From NCBI GenBank assembly GCA_015487895.1, contig WFOW01000407.1, positions 1-5,202 on the forward strand: 5,202 nt of DNA, in the 5' to 3' direction. This document shows, piece after piece, positions 1-5,171 of this stretch. Below the pieces are notes generated by a model, which saw only the letters and a list, made by a program, of their open reading frames with translations, made no database searches and had not been told where the DNA came from. The translations under genes were made by a program, and so were the position numbers. This DNA comes from Gammaproteobacteria bacterium. GTDB taxonomy: Bacteria; Pseudomonadota; Gammaproteobacteria; S144-34. Within the stretch, counting starts at the first letter, position 1. Each line of letters opens with the position of its first letter.

Positions 1-95
1 GCCCCATGCCCTTCACGGCCGAGGACGCCCGCTGGATGGCGCGCGAGCCGCAGCGCGCGCGCCATCCAGCGGGCGTCCTCGGCCGTGAAGGGCAT
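1..95 (-). CDS. ribD: RibD N-terminus, partial (diaminohydroxyphosphoribosylaminopyrimidine deaminase / reductase)
   Basis: The minus strand starts with ATG at 95-93, five bases after the nrdR stop, and reads MPFTAEDARWMARALRLA through base 42. The segment WMARALRLA matches the conserved start of the RibD deaminase domain (E. coli has YMARALKLAQRG). RibD is a cytosolic bifunctional enzyme of riboflavin synthesis, deaminating and then reducing the pyrimidine made from GTP. Only bases 42-95 should be trusted. Beyond that the frame stays open to the edge but reads RHPAGVLGREG, which is the antisense of the gene's own start created by the inverted repeat; RibD would be expected to continue with something like RGR..T.PNP. 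The catalytic zinc motif lies outside the window. The position after nrdR is the usual gammaproteobacterial order and supports the call. Confidence 0.7.
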   Translation of the reverse strand, partial: MPFTAEDARWMARALRLARHPAGVLGREGHG

Positions 96-100
96 GGGGC
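1..100. repeat. Perfect 45-bp inverted repeat at the window edge (fold-back)
   Basis: Bases 1-45 are the exact reverse complement of bases 56-100, separated by a 10-nt loop (46-55). The repeat starts at base 1 and stops at base 100, directly beside the nrdR stop codon. The right arm and loop, read on the minus strand, encode a good RibD N-terminus. The left arm is simply the same sequence turned round. A natural 45-bp perfect hairpin inside the first codons of a conserved enzyme is unlikely, so the left arm is probably a fold-back chimera or assembly artefact at a contig end. Confidence 0.95.
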
Positions 101-610
101 TCAGCGCTCGCCCTCGTCCGGGAGCAGCGGCATCTGGCGCCGGCGCGCCTCGGGCGGGAGCTCCCGCTGCAGGCGCTCGATCTCCTCGCGGAAGGCGTTG
201 ACGTCCTGGAAGCTGCGGTAGACCGAGGCGAAGCGCACGTAGGCCACCTGGTCGAGCCCGCGCAGCTCCTCCATGACCCACTCGCCGATGTCGCGCGAGC
301 TCACCTCGCGCTCGCCGGTCTCGCGCAGCCTGCGCTTGACGCGCTCGACCGCCGCCTCGACCTGCTCGGTCGCCACCGGACGCTTCTCGAGCGCGCGCAG
401 CATGCCGGCGCGGAGCTTGTCCTCGTCGAAGGGCTCGCGCTTGCCGTCGCGCTTGACCACCCGCGGCAGCACCAGCTCCACCCGCTCGTAGGTGGTGAAG
501 CGCTCGCCGCATTCGGTGCACTCGCGGCGCCGGCGCACCTGCGCCCCCTCGCCCGCCGGCCGCGAGTCGATGACGCGCGTGTCCTCGGCACCGCAGAAGG
601 GGCAGCGCAT
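101..610 (-). CDS. nrdR: Transcriptional repressor NrdR
   Basis: NrdR is a cytosolic zinc- and nucleotide-binding repressor that senses ATP/dATP and shuts off ribonucleotide reductase operons by binding NrdR boxes. The 169-residue protein begins MRCPFCG. It carries a four-cysteine zinc ribbon (C3, C6, C31, C34) within residues 1-45, with the family motifs DSR near residue 15, [14 protein letters not shown] at 30-43 and VVKRDG just after it. Residues from about 49 to 139 form the ATP-cone, including the late segment [11 protein letters not shown]. The protein is somewhat longer than E. coli NrdR (149 aa) because of a charged C-terminal tail. It starts 12 nt after the glyA stop and ends 5 nt before the ribD start, so it is almost surely co-transcribed. 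No NrdR box is visible in the window; the targets must lie elsewhere. The ribosome binding site is weak (GGCGGA). Confidence 0.97.
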   Translation of the reverse strand: MRCPFCGAEDTRVIDSRPAGEGAQVRRRRECTECGERFTTYERVELVLPRVVKRDGKREPFDEDKLRAGMLRALEKRPVATEQVEAAVERVKRRLRETGEREVSSRDIGEWVMEELRGLDQVAYVRFASVYRSFQDVNAFREEIERLQRELPPEARRRQMPLLPDEGER

Positions 611-622
611 CGTCCGCCGCGC

Positions 623-1915
<1,293 letters not shown>

Positions 1916-1922
1916 CTCGCCT

Positions 1923-2396
1923 TCACTCCTGGTCGGTCGGCCCGCCAGCGCCGGGGCACGCGAGCCGGCCGCCCGCCTCGCGCGCCGCCCGCGCCAGGGC
2001 GCGGTCGAAGGTGGCGAGCTCGGCGCGCTCGCGCAGCGCCAGCTCCAGGTACGCCGCGTCGTAGGCGCTCAGCCCGTGCCGGCGGGCCAGGGCCCGCACC
2101 TCCGCCCACCAGCGCGGGCCGTGCCCGGTGTCGGTCTCGATGGGCAGGGCCGAAAGCTTATCAAGGAACTCGAGCACGTGCCCCTCGGCGAGGCGCCCGC
2201 GCCGCTCGCCCACGGCCAGCGCGTTGACGATCTCGGCGTGCCACAGGGCCGGCACCAGGGCCGGACGCGCGGCGAGCCCGCGCAGCACGGCCAGCGCCGC
2301 GGCGCGCTCGGCGGCCAGCGGGCGCTCCACGAGCCAGGCGAGCGCCACCGATGGGTCGAGGACGACGGGCGCTAGGCGCGCCCTTCCTCGACCCAT
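1923..2396 (-). CDS. vapC: PIN-domain toxin, VapC family
   Basis: This 157-residue protein is a PIN-fold, Mg-dependent ribonuclease of the VapC type; known relatives cleave tRNA or rRNA and arrest growth when the antitoxin is lost. The acidic set expected of the fold is visible: D14 in [13 protein letters not shown]55 in [11 protein letters not shown]113 in [12 protein letters not shown] and D131 in [12 protein letters not shown]. The nuclease site therefore looks intact. The ATG at 2396 lies inside vapB, giving a 25-nt overlap, and no later ATG, GTG or TTG precedes the first strand, so this start is preferred; it adds a basic [10 protein letters not shown] lead. The short C-terminal tail is Gly/Pro rich. 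The gene ends 7 nt before glyA, and the purines around its stop codon (GGAGTGAAGG) probably also serve as the glyA ribosome binding site. Target RNA cannot be told from the sequence. Confidence 0.88.
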   Translation of the reverse strand: MGRGRARLAPVVLDPSVALAWLVERPLAAERAAALAVLRGLAARPALVPALWHAEIVNALAVGERRGRLAEGHVLEFLDKLSALPIETDTGHGPRWWAEVRALARRHGLSAYDAAYLELALRERAELATFDRALARAAREAGGRLACPGAGGPTDQE

Positions 2397-2653
2397 TCCC
2401 GGACCTCGTCGGCGTCCACGCCGCGGACCCTGGGCATCGCCGCGAGCGCCTCGATGGCGGCGCGCACGGCCTCCTCGCGCGCCTCCCGGTAGGGGACGAG
2501 GCGCGCGACCGGCCTGCCGCGGTGGGTGATGGTCACACGCTCGCCGCGGCGCACCGCGCGCAGCAGCTCGGAGAGGTGCGCCTTGGCCTCGTAGGCGCCC
2601 ACCTCGCGCTCGCCCGCCGGCCCGCCGCCACGCCGTCCGCCCGGAACCGCCAT
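2372..2653 (-). CDS. vapB: Phd/YefM-type antitoxin of the vapBC pair
   Basis: This is a 93-residue antitoxin. The segment VGAYEAKAHLSELLRAVRRG followed by ERVTITHRGRPVARLVP is the Phd/YefM DNA-binding fold (about residues 18-55), which dimerises and binds operator DNA. The rest (about 56-93, ending REWVEEGRA) is the acidic and helical part that normally wraps the toxin. The frame is open up to a GTG at 2674, but a strong GGGGAGG lies 5 nt before the ATG at 2653, so that start was chosen. The N-terminal 15 residues are Gly/Arg rich and absent from typical Phd proteins; a GTG before GAYEAK would give a more usual start but lacks a good ribosome binding site. It overlaps vapC by 25 nt, which suggests translational coupling. 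Autoregulation through the palindrome at 2691-2705 is inferred. The symbol follows the PIN partner; by fold, phd or relB-like naming is equally valid. Confidence 0.88.
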   Translation of the reverse strand: MAVPGGRRGGGPAGEREVGAYEAKAHLSELLRAVRRGERVTITHRGRPVARLVPYREAREEAVRAAIEALAAMPRVRGVDADEVREWVEEGRA

Positions 2654-2658
2654 CGCCA

Positions 2659-2665
2659 CCTCCCC
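2659..2665 (-). promoter_or_regulatory. Strong Shine-Dalgarno site deciding the vapB start
   Basis: The minus strand reads GGGGAGG here, with a 5-nt spacer to the ATG at 2653. It is the best ribosome binding site in the window and lies inside the longer open frame that would start at GTG 2674, which argues for the internal ATG. Strong antitoxin translation ahead of a coupled toxin is the usual logic in such pairs. Confidence 0.75.
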
Positions 2666-2687
2666 GGAGCCCACTGCCCGCAGGGAA

Positions 2688-3200
2688 CTAGTCTATCTGA
2701 TAGACCGGTTTCCGGCCAGCCGCCAGGCGCTCGAGGCGGGCGCGCATGCGGCGCACGTGGGAGCCGGGCCAGTAGGGCCTGCGGCAGCGCGGGCACCAGC
2801 GCACGGGCCAGCCCGCCACCCGCACCTCGGGCGGCACCGCGGCCCGCACCGCCTCCGGCGCGGGCTCCACGGGGGTGTTGCACACCAGGCAGCGGGTGAA
2901 GGGGGCGTGGAGCCAGTCGAGGCCGAGGCGCGCGGTGAGCTGGCGCGCGCAGGCCTCGGTGCCGCTGCAGGCGAGCAGGATCACCCGCCCCGGGGCCTCG
3001 CGGTGCTCGAGGAGCTTGCGGTCACGGGTGAGCAGCAGCCGCCCCTCGGCCACCGCCCGGCGCAGGATGGCGCGGTCGCTGTGGTGGCCCGGGGCGATCA
3101 CGGTGTCGTAGCCCGCCGCCCGCAGCCAGCGCCCCAGCCCCGCCAGCATCGCGTCGGCCAGAAAGCGCGGCGGCCCGCCGCTGCGCCCACCGTGCCCCAT
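2688..3200 (-). CDS. Mut7-C RNase-fold protein with C-terminal zinc ribbon
   Basis: This 170-residue protein matches the Mut7-C family: a PIN-like nuclease domain followed by a zinc ribbon, named after the C-terminal part of Mut-7 exonucleases. The core PRFLADAMLAGLGRWLRAAG holds D16, and LLTRDRKLL holds D60; both are typical acidic positions of the fold. The C-terminal part has C104 and C107 (CLVCNTP) and C136 and C139 (WCPRC), followed by the family signature YWPGSH near residues 143-148. The open frame runs further upstream to 3398, but that extension is low-complexity Ala/Arg/Gly and overlaps the DUF2442 gene in another frame, so the ATG at 3200, 23 nt after the DUF2442 stop, was chosen; its ribosome binding site is poor. 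The cellular substrate of this family is not known to me; RNA cleavage is inferred from the fold. Its stop lies 34 nt before vapB. Confidence 0.9.
   Translation of the reverse strand: MGHGGRSGGPPRFLADAMLAGLGRWLRAAGYDTVIAPGHHSDRAILRRAVAEGRLLLTRDRKLLEHREAPGRVILLACSGTEACARQLTARLGLDWLHAPFTRCLVCNTPVEPAPEAVRAAVPPEVRVAGWPVRWCPRCRRPYWPGSHVRRMRARLERLAAGRKPVYQID
2691..2705. promoter_or_regulatory. 15-bp perfect palindrome, candidate vapB operator
   Basis: GTCTATCAGATAGAC on the minus strand has 7-bp perfect arms around one central base. It sits 37 nt upstream of the vapB ATG and is an island of A/T in very GC-rich DNA. It also encodes the last five codons (VYQID) of the upstream Mut7-C gene, so it would be a promoter-operator placed over a coding 3' end. 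A partial -10 (TAGACT, 4 of 6 matches) overlaps its downstream edge, but no convincing -35 is seen. The operator role is inferred from position and symmetry. Confidence 0.45.
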
Positions 3201-3223
3201 GCCCGGCGGCCCGGCGTGGCGCG

Positions 3224-3499
3224 CTAGCGGGTGGCGGTGCCGCCCGCCACCCCCCGGCCCGGCCGGAGCAGCGCGTAGAGATGCTCGGGCGCGAGGTCGG
3301 CGCCGTTCGGCCACACGATCGTGCCCAGCTCGGGGTCGACCCGCAGCGCCGCGAAGGCCCGCGGGTCCTCGCGCAAGGGCTCGAACACCGGCCCCCACAG
3401 CTCCGCGGACAGGTCCACCTCCCCGGCCGTCCCGTCGTCGAACACGATCAGGACCCGGTGACCGCCACGGTGCTCCGCCTTCACGACCCTCGGCGTCAT
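3224..3499 (-). CDS. DUF2442 domain protein
   Basis: A 91-residue protein of the DUF2442 type: TPRVVKAEHRGGHRVLIVF, then DDGTAGEVDLS, then a stretch where a Trp/Phe/Pro segment (WGPVFEPLREDPRAF) leads to a TIVWPNGADLAPEHLY motif. The LGTIVWPNGADLAPE segment is the most diagnostic part. Such proteins are small and soluble and often follow a DUF4160 gene in a two-gene cassette resembling a toxin-antitoxin unit; the molecular role is unknown. The start at ATG 3499 has GAGGGCGGG just upstream; an in-frame ATG at 3535 would add 12 residues that overlap the DUF4160 remnant and do not look like family sequence. The final residues (GRGVAGGTATR) are a short unordered-looking tail. It lies 23 nt upstream of the Mut7-C gene in the same direction. 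Confidence 0.87.
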   Translation of the reverse strand: MTPRVVKAEHRGGHRVLIVFDDGTAGEVDLSAELWGPVFEPLREDPRAFAALRVDPELGTIVWPNGADLAPEHLYALLRPGRGVAGGTATR

Positions 3500-3506
3500 C
3501 CCGCCC

Positions 3507-3581
3507 TCACTCGAGCGGTAGCAGATGGCCCGCATGGTACATGGCGATGACCACCCCGAGGAAGCGGCTGATCACGGGCAT
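3507..3581 (-). pseudogene. Truncated DUF4160 gene remnant
   Basis: An ATG at 3581, 11 nt after a good AAAGGAG, opens a 24-codon frame starting MPVISRFLGVVIAMY. This closely resembles the conserved N-terminus of DUF4160 proteins (typically MPTISRFYGIVIxMY, followed by a DHxPPHFHA motif). Here the frame goes straight to HAGHLLPLE and stops. The family is about 80-90 residues long, so the His-rich core is missing. The ending PLE resembles DUF4160 C-termini, which would fit an in-frame internal deletion, but the tail is too short to prove it. It lies 26 nt after the deacetylase stop and just before DUF2442, the usual partner. It may still be translated as a 24-residue peptide. Confidence 0.65.
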
Positions 3582-3607
3582 CCCTGCGTCTTCTCCTTTG
3601 CTGCTGC

Positions 3608-4585
3608 TCACGGTCCGGCGGCCGCTTCCCCGCCGAGCAGGGCCTCGACCACCGCGCACCAGGCGGCGGCGAGGTTGGGCCGGCTGTAGCCGCCCCCGCC
3701 CATCGCCACCAGCCGGCCCCCGCAGTGGCGCTCGGCCAGCGCCTTCAGCCGGCGCGCGGCGTGGGCGTGGGCCGCCGGGCTGAAGGCGAGATGCGTGATG
3801 GGGTCGCCCGCGAGGCTGTCGGCGCCGCACTGGAGCAGCACGAACTCGGGCCGGGCCGCGTCCACGAACGCCTCGACCCGCTCCCACGCCGCCCGGAAGG
3901 CCTCGTCGCCGGCGTAGGGCGGCAGCGGCAGGTTGAGCTTGGTCCCCTCGGCCGCGCCGCGCCCCGTCTCGTCCGCGTGCCCCGTGCCGGGATAGAGATA
4001 GCGGCCGTCCTCGTGGACGTCGGCCACGAACACCCCGGGATCGTCCTCGAAGGCGTAGTGGACGCCGTCGCCGTGGTGGGCGTCGATGTCCACGTAGGCG
4101 ATGCGGCGCAGGCCGAGCTCGCCGCGCAGCGTCTCGATCGCCACGCCGCAGTCGTTGAACACGCAGAAGCCGGCCGCGGCGTCGCGGCGCGCGTGGTGCA
4201 GGCCCGCGATGGGCACGAAGCCGTGCGCGAGCTCGCCGCAGGCCACGCGGCGGACGGCGTCCAGCGTCGAGCCGACCACGGTCGCCGCCGCCTCGTAGAC
4301 GCCGGGGAAGGCGGGCGTGTCGCCGTAGTCGAGGTAGCCCTCGCCCGTGCGCGACTGGCGCACCACCCGCTCGACGTGCTCCGGCGTGTGGAAGCGCTCG
4401 ATCTCGGCCCGCGTCGCCTGCACGGGCGCCATCACGCGCACGCGCCCGTCCAGGCCGCGTCGCACCATCTCGCGCCAGAAGGCCTCCAGCCGGTCCGGCC
4501 CGAAGGGGTGGCCGTGGCCGAAGCCGTAGCGCCCGAGCGCCTCGCCGTGCCACACGCCCACCGCGCCGCCCTCGCCGCCGCCCAT
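3608..4585 (-). CDS. AcuC-like histone-deacetylase-family amidohydrolase
   Basis: This is a 325-residue zinc amidohydrolase of the class I HDAC/AcuC superfamily. Relatives remove acetyl groups from protein lysines (AcuC acts on acetyl-CoA synthetase) or from small acetylated amines. The active-site signatures are complete: H130-H131 in GLHHARRD, GFCVFND at 139-145, zinc ligands D168 and H170 in VDIDAHHGDGVHYAF, zinc ligand D256 in CGADSLAGDP, and the catalytic tyrosine Y300 in GGGGYS. The N-terminal GHGHPFGPDRLEAFW is the usual substrate-rim segment. No signal peptide or membrane segment is seen, so it is cytosolic. Start choice is uncertain: the ATG at 4585 has no ribosome binding site and would suit a leaderless message, whereas a GTG at 4561 follows GAGGGCGG and matches the first strand (VGVWHGEAL). 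It is first in the gene run and is followed 26 nt later by the DUF4160 remnant. The substrate cannot be told from sequence. Confidence 0.93.
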   Translation of the reverse strand: MGGGEGGAVGVWHGEALGRYGFGHGHPFGPDRLEAFWREMVRRGLDGRVRVMAPVQATRAEIERFHTPEHVERVVRQSRTGEGYLDYGDTPAFPGVYEAAATVVGSTLDAVRRVACGELAHGFVPIAGLHHARRDAAAGFCVFNDCGVAIETLRGELGLRRIAYVDIDAHHGDGVHYAFEDDPGVFVADVHEDGRYLYPGTGHADETGRGAAEGTKLNLPLPPYAGDEAFRAAWERVEAFVDAARPEFVLLQCGADSLAGDPITHLAFSPAAHAHAARRLKALAERHCGGRLVAMGGGGYSRPNLAAAWCAVVEALLGGEAAAGP

Positions 4586-4608
4586 ACCCGAACTTTAGCA
4601 GGCGGGAG

Positions 4609-4643
4609 CAGAGGCGGGAGGCGGGGATCGGGAGGCGAGGGAT
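4609..4643 (+). repeat. Heptamer array A (GGGAGGC type)
   Basis: About five 7-bp units in phase, including GGGAGGC (4616), GGGGATC (4623) and GGGAGGC (4630), followed by a degenerate GAGGGAT. The 19-base core at 4623-4641 recurs exactly at 4774-4792 and 4865-4883. Four G-runs within 4616-4641, with loops of 4, 3 and 6 nt, meet the usual G-quadruplex pattern. Confidence 0.85.
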
Positions 4644-4655
4644 GGTGCCTTGGCC

Positions 4656-4718
4656 GGGCTACAGGCTACAGGTTGCAGGTTACAGGCTGCGGACTACAGG
4701 TTGCGGTTCACGGTCCAC
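4656..4718 (+). repeat. Heptamer array (AGGTTAC type), nine units
   Basis: Nine consecutive 7-bp units in perfect phase with no indels: GGGCTAC, AGGCTAC, AGGTTGC, AGGTTAC, AGGCTGC, GGACTAC, AGGTTGC, GGTTCAC and GGTCCAC. The consensus is RGGYTRC. The units diverge towards the right end. A second array of the same type lies at 4983-5031. Confidence 0.9.
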
Positions 4719-4721
4719 ACC

Positions 4722-4749
4722 GTAACCCGTCGCCCGTAACCCGTCCACG
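4722..4749 (-). repeat. Inverted heptamer array (GTAACCC type)
   Basis: Four in-phase units, GTAACCC, GTCGCCC, GTAACCC and a decayed GTCCACG. The reverse complement of GTAACCC is GGGTTAC, one base from the AGGTTAC unit of the preceding array, so the same heptamer family is present here in the opposite orientation. Confidence 0.85.
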
Positions 4750-4759
4750 CCACGAATGT

Positions 4760-4794
4760 GGGAGGCGAGAGACGGGGATCGGGAGGCGAGGGTC
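4760..4794 (+). repeat. Heptamer array B (GGGAGGC type)
   Basis: Five exact-phase units: GGGAGGC, GAGAGAC, GGGGATC, GGGAGGC and GAGGGTC. The last three match array C at 4865-4885. The array runs straight into GGTGC and a hairpin, exactly as array C does. Confidence 0.88.
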
Positions 4795-4796
4795 GG

Positions 4797-4813
4797 TGCG
4801 CGCTCCGCGCGCG
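4797..4813. repeat. Hairpin B after heptamer array B
   Basis: GCGCGC at 4798-4803 pairs with GCGCGC at 4807-4812 around a TCC loop; a T-G wobble can extend the stem. Its position relative to the array equals that of hairpin C, with a different stem sequence. Confidence 0.7.
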
Positions 4814-4818
4814 GCCGT

Positions 4819-4848
4819 TTGTCGGGGCTGGAAGCCCCTCCCACAATC
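4819..4848 (-). repeat. REP-like element 1
   Basis: On the minus strand this reads TTGTGGGAGG, then GGGGCT-TCC-AGCCCC (4838-4824), then GACA. A GTGGGAG head followed by a 6-bp hairpin with a TCC loop is the form of REP sequences spread by RAYT transposases in Pseudomonas, Xanthomonas and relatives. A partial head (AATGTGGGAGG) also occurs at 4755-4765, fused to array B. Confidence 0.65.
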
Positions 4849-4850
4849 GA

Positions 4851-4885
4851 GAGTGGCGGGAGGCGGGGATCGGGAGGCGAGGGTC
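4851..4885 (+). repeat. Heptamer array C (GGGAGGC type)
   Basis: Five in-phase units: GAGTGGC, GGGAGGC, GGGGATC, GGGAGGC and GAGGGTC, followed by GGTGC and hairpin C. The identity with array B extends through about 26 bases. G-runs at 4858-4883 meet the G-quadruplex pattern. Confidence 0.88.
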
Positions 4886-4887
4886 GG

Positions 4888-4904
4888 TGCACCCTTCGGG
4901 TGCA
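4888..4904. repeat. Hairpin C after heptamer array C
   Basis: TGCACCC pairs perfectly with GGGTGCA around a TTC loop. Compared with hairpin B, the third and fifth stem pairs are both changed on both sides (G-C to A-T, and G-C to C-G), so pairing is kept. There is no T-run on either strand, so it is not a normal intrinsic terminator. Confidence 0.75.
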
Positions 4905-4918
4905 ACCGAGTGGTCTTT

Positions 4919-4942
4919 CCCGTCTCCCGTCACCCGTCTCCC
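4919..4942 (-). repeat. Inverted heptamer array (GTCTCCC type)
   Basis: In-phase units GTCTCCC, GTCACCC and GTCTCCC, preceded by a CCC run. On the minus strand this gives four GGG runs each separated by exactly 4 nt, a canonical G-quadruplex pattern. A degenerate GTGCACT unit follows. Confidence 0.85.
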
Positions 4943-4948
4943 GTGCAC

Positions 4949-4976
4949 TATACAAGCGGCTTCCAGCCGCGACTGC
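4949..4976 (+). repeat. REP-like element 2
   Basis: GCGGCT (4956-4961), a TCC loop, then AGCCGC (4965-4970), followed by GACTGC. It matches the hairpin of REP-like element 1 in the opposite orientation, apart from one compensated stem pair (G-C in element 1, C-G here). It has a TATACAA lead instead of GTGGGAG. Two oppositely oriented REPs about 110 bp apart resemble a BIME-type pair. Confidence 0.6.
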
Positions 4977-4982
4977 AAAGCC

Positions 4983-5031
4983 AGGCTACAGGTTACAGGT
5001 TGCAGGTTACAGTTTGCGGTCTACGGGAGCC
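4983..5031 (+). repeat. Heptamer array (AGGTTAC type), seven units
   Basis: Seven units in perfect phase: AGGCTAC, AGGTTAC, AGGTTGC, AGGTTAC, AGTTTGC, GGTCTAC and GGGAGCC. The last unit resembles the GGGAGGC class, linking the two heptamer classes within one array. Confidence 0.9.
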
Positions 5032-5047
5032 ACGGTGTCCCCTCACG

Positions 5048-5110
5048 GTCTCCTGTCTCCTGTCTCCCGTCTCCCGTCTCCCGTCACCCGTCTCCCGTCA
5101 CCCGCCTCCC
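5048..5110 (-). repeat. Inverted heptamer array (GTCTCCC type), nine units
   Basis: Nine units without indels: two GTCTCCT, then GTCTCCC and GTCACCC variants, ending in GCCTCCC. The seven C-runs from 5066 to 5110 are separated by exactly 4 nt, so the minus strand carries (G3N4) repeated seven times, the strongest G-quadruplex potential in the window. It is also the purest array and hence the one most likely to vary in copy number. Confidence 0.92.
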
Positions 5111-5137
5111 CTGCACTCCACTACCGGGGCCGGCCGC

Positions 5138-5171
5138 GGACCCCGGCCTGCCTCAATGCTTGCCGGGGTCC
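5138..5171. repeat. 10-bp inverted repeat near the right edge
   Basis: GGACCCCGGC (5138-5147) is the exact reverse complement of GCCGGGGTCC (5162-5171), with a 14-nt loop. CCGGGG at 5124-5129 can compete for CCCCGG at 5141-5146, giving a mutually exclusive alternative stem. Neither has a T-run on either side, so a terminator role for a minus-strand gene ending here is possible but weakly supported. Confidence 0.55.

Noticed and set aside
6..221. Plus-strand small protein starting MPFTAEDARWMARE
   Set aside because: It arises from the inverted copy of the ribD start and then runs antisense through nrdR.
1916..1935. Riboswitch or leader for glyA
   Set aside because: Only 7 nt separate vapC from glyA, leaving no space for a structured leader.
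2688..3398. Longer Mut7-C protein of 236 residues
   Set aside because: The extra 66 residues are low-complexity, lack family similarity and overlap the DUF2442 coding region in another frame.
3507..4553. Minus-strand open frame of 348 codons
   Set aside because: Most of it is an Arg/Ala-rich out-of-frame reading of the deacetylase gene; only its last 24 codons (the DUF4160 remnant) are meaningful.
4888..4904. Intrinsic terminator
   Set aside because: The stem is perfect, but no T-run follows on either strand, and the same module recurs after array B.
4609..5110. CRISPR array
   Set aside because: Units are 7 bp in direct contact, with no unique spacers of constant length and no cas gene nearby.
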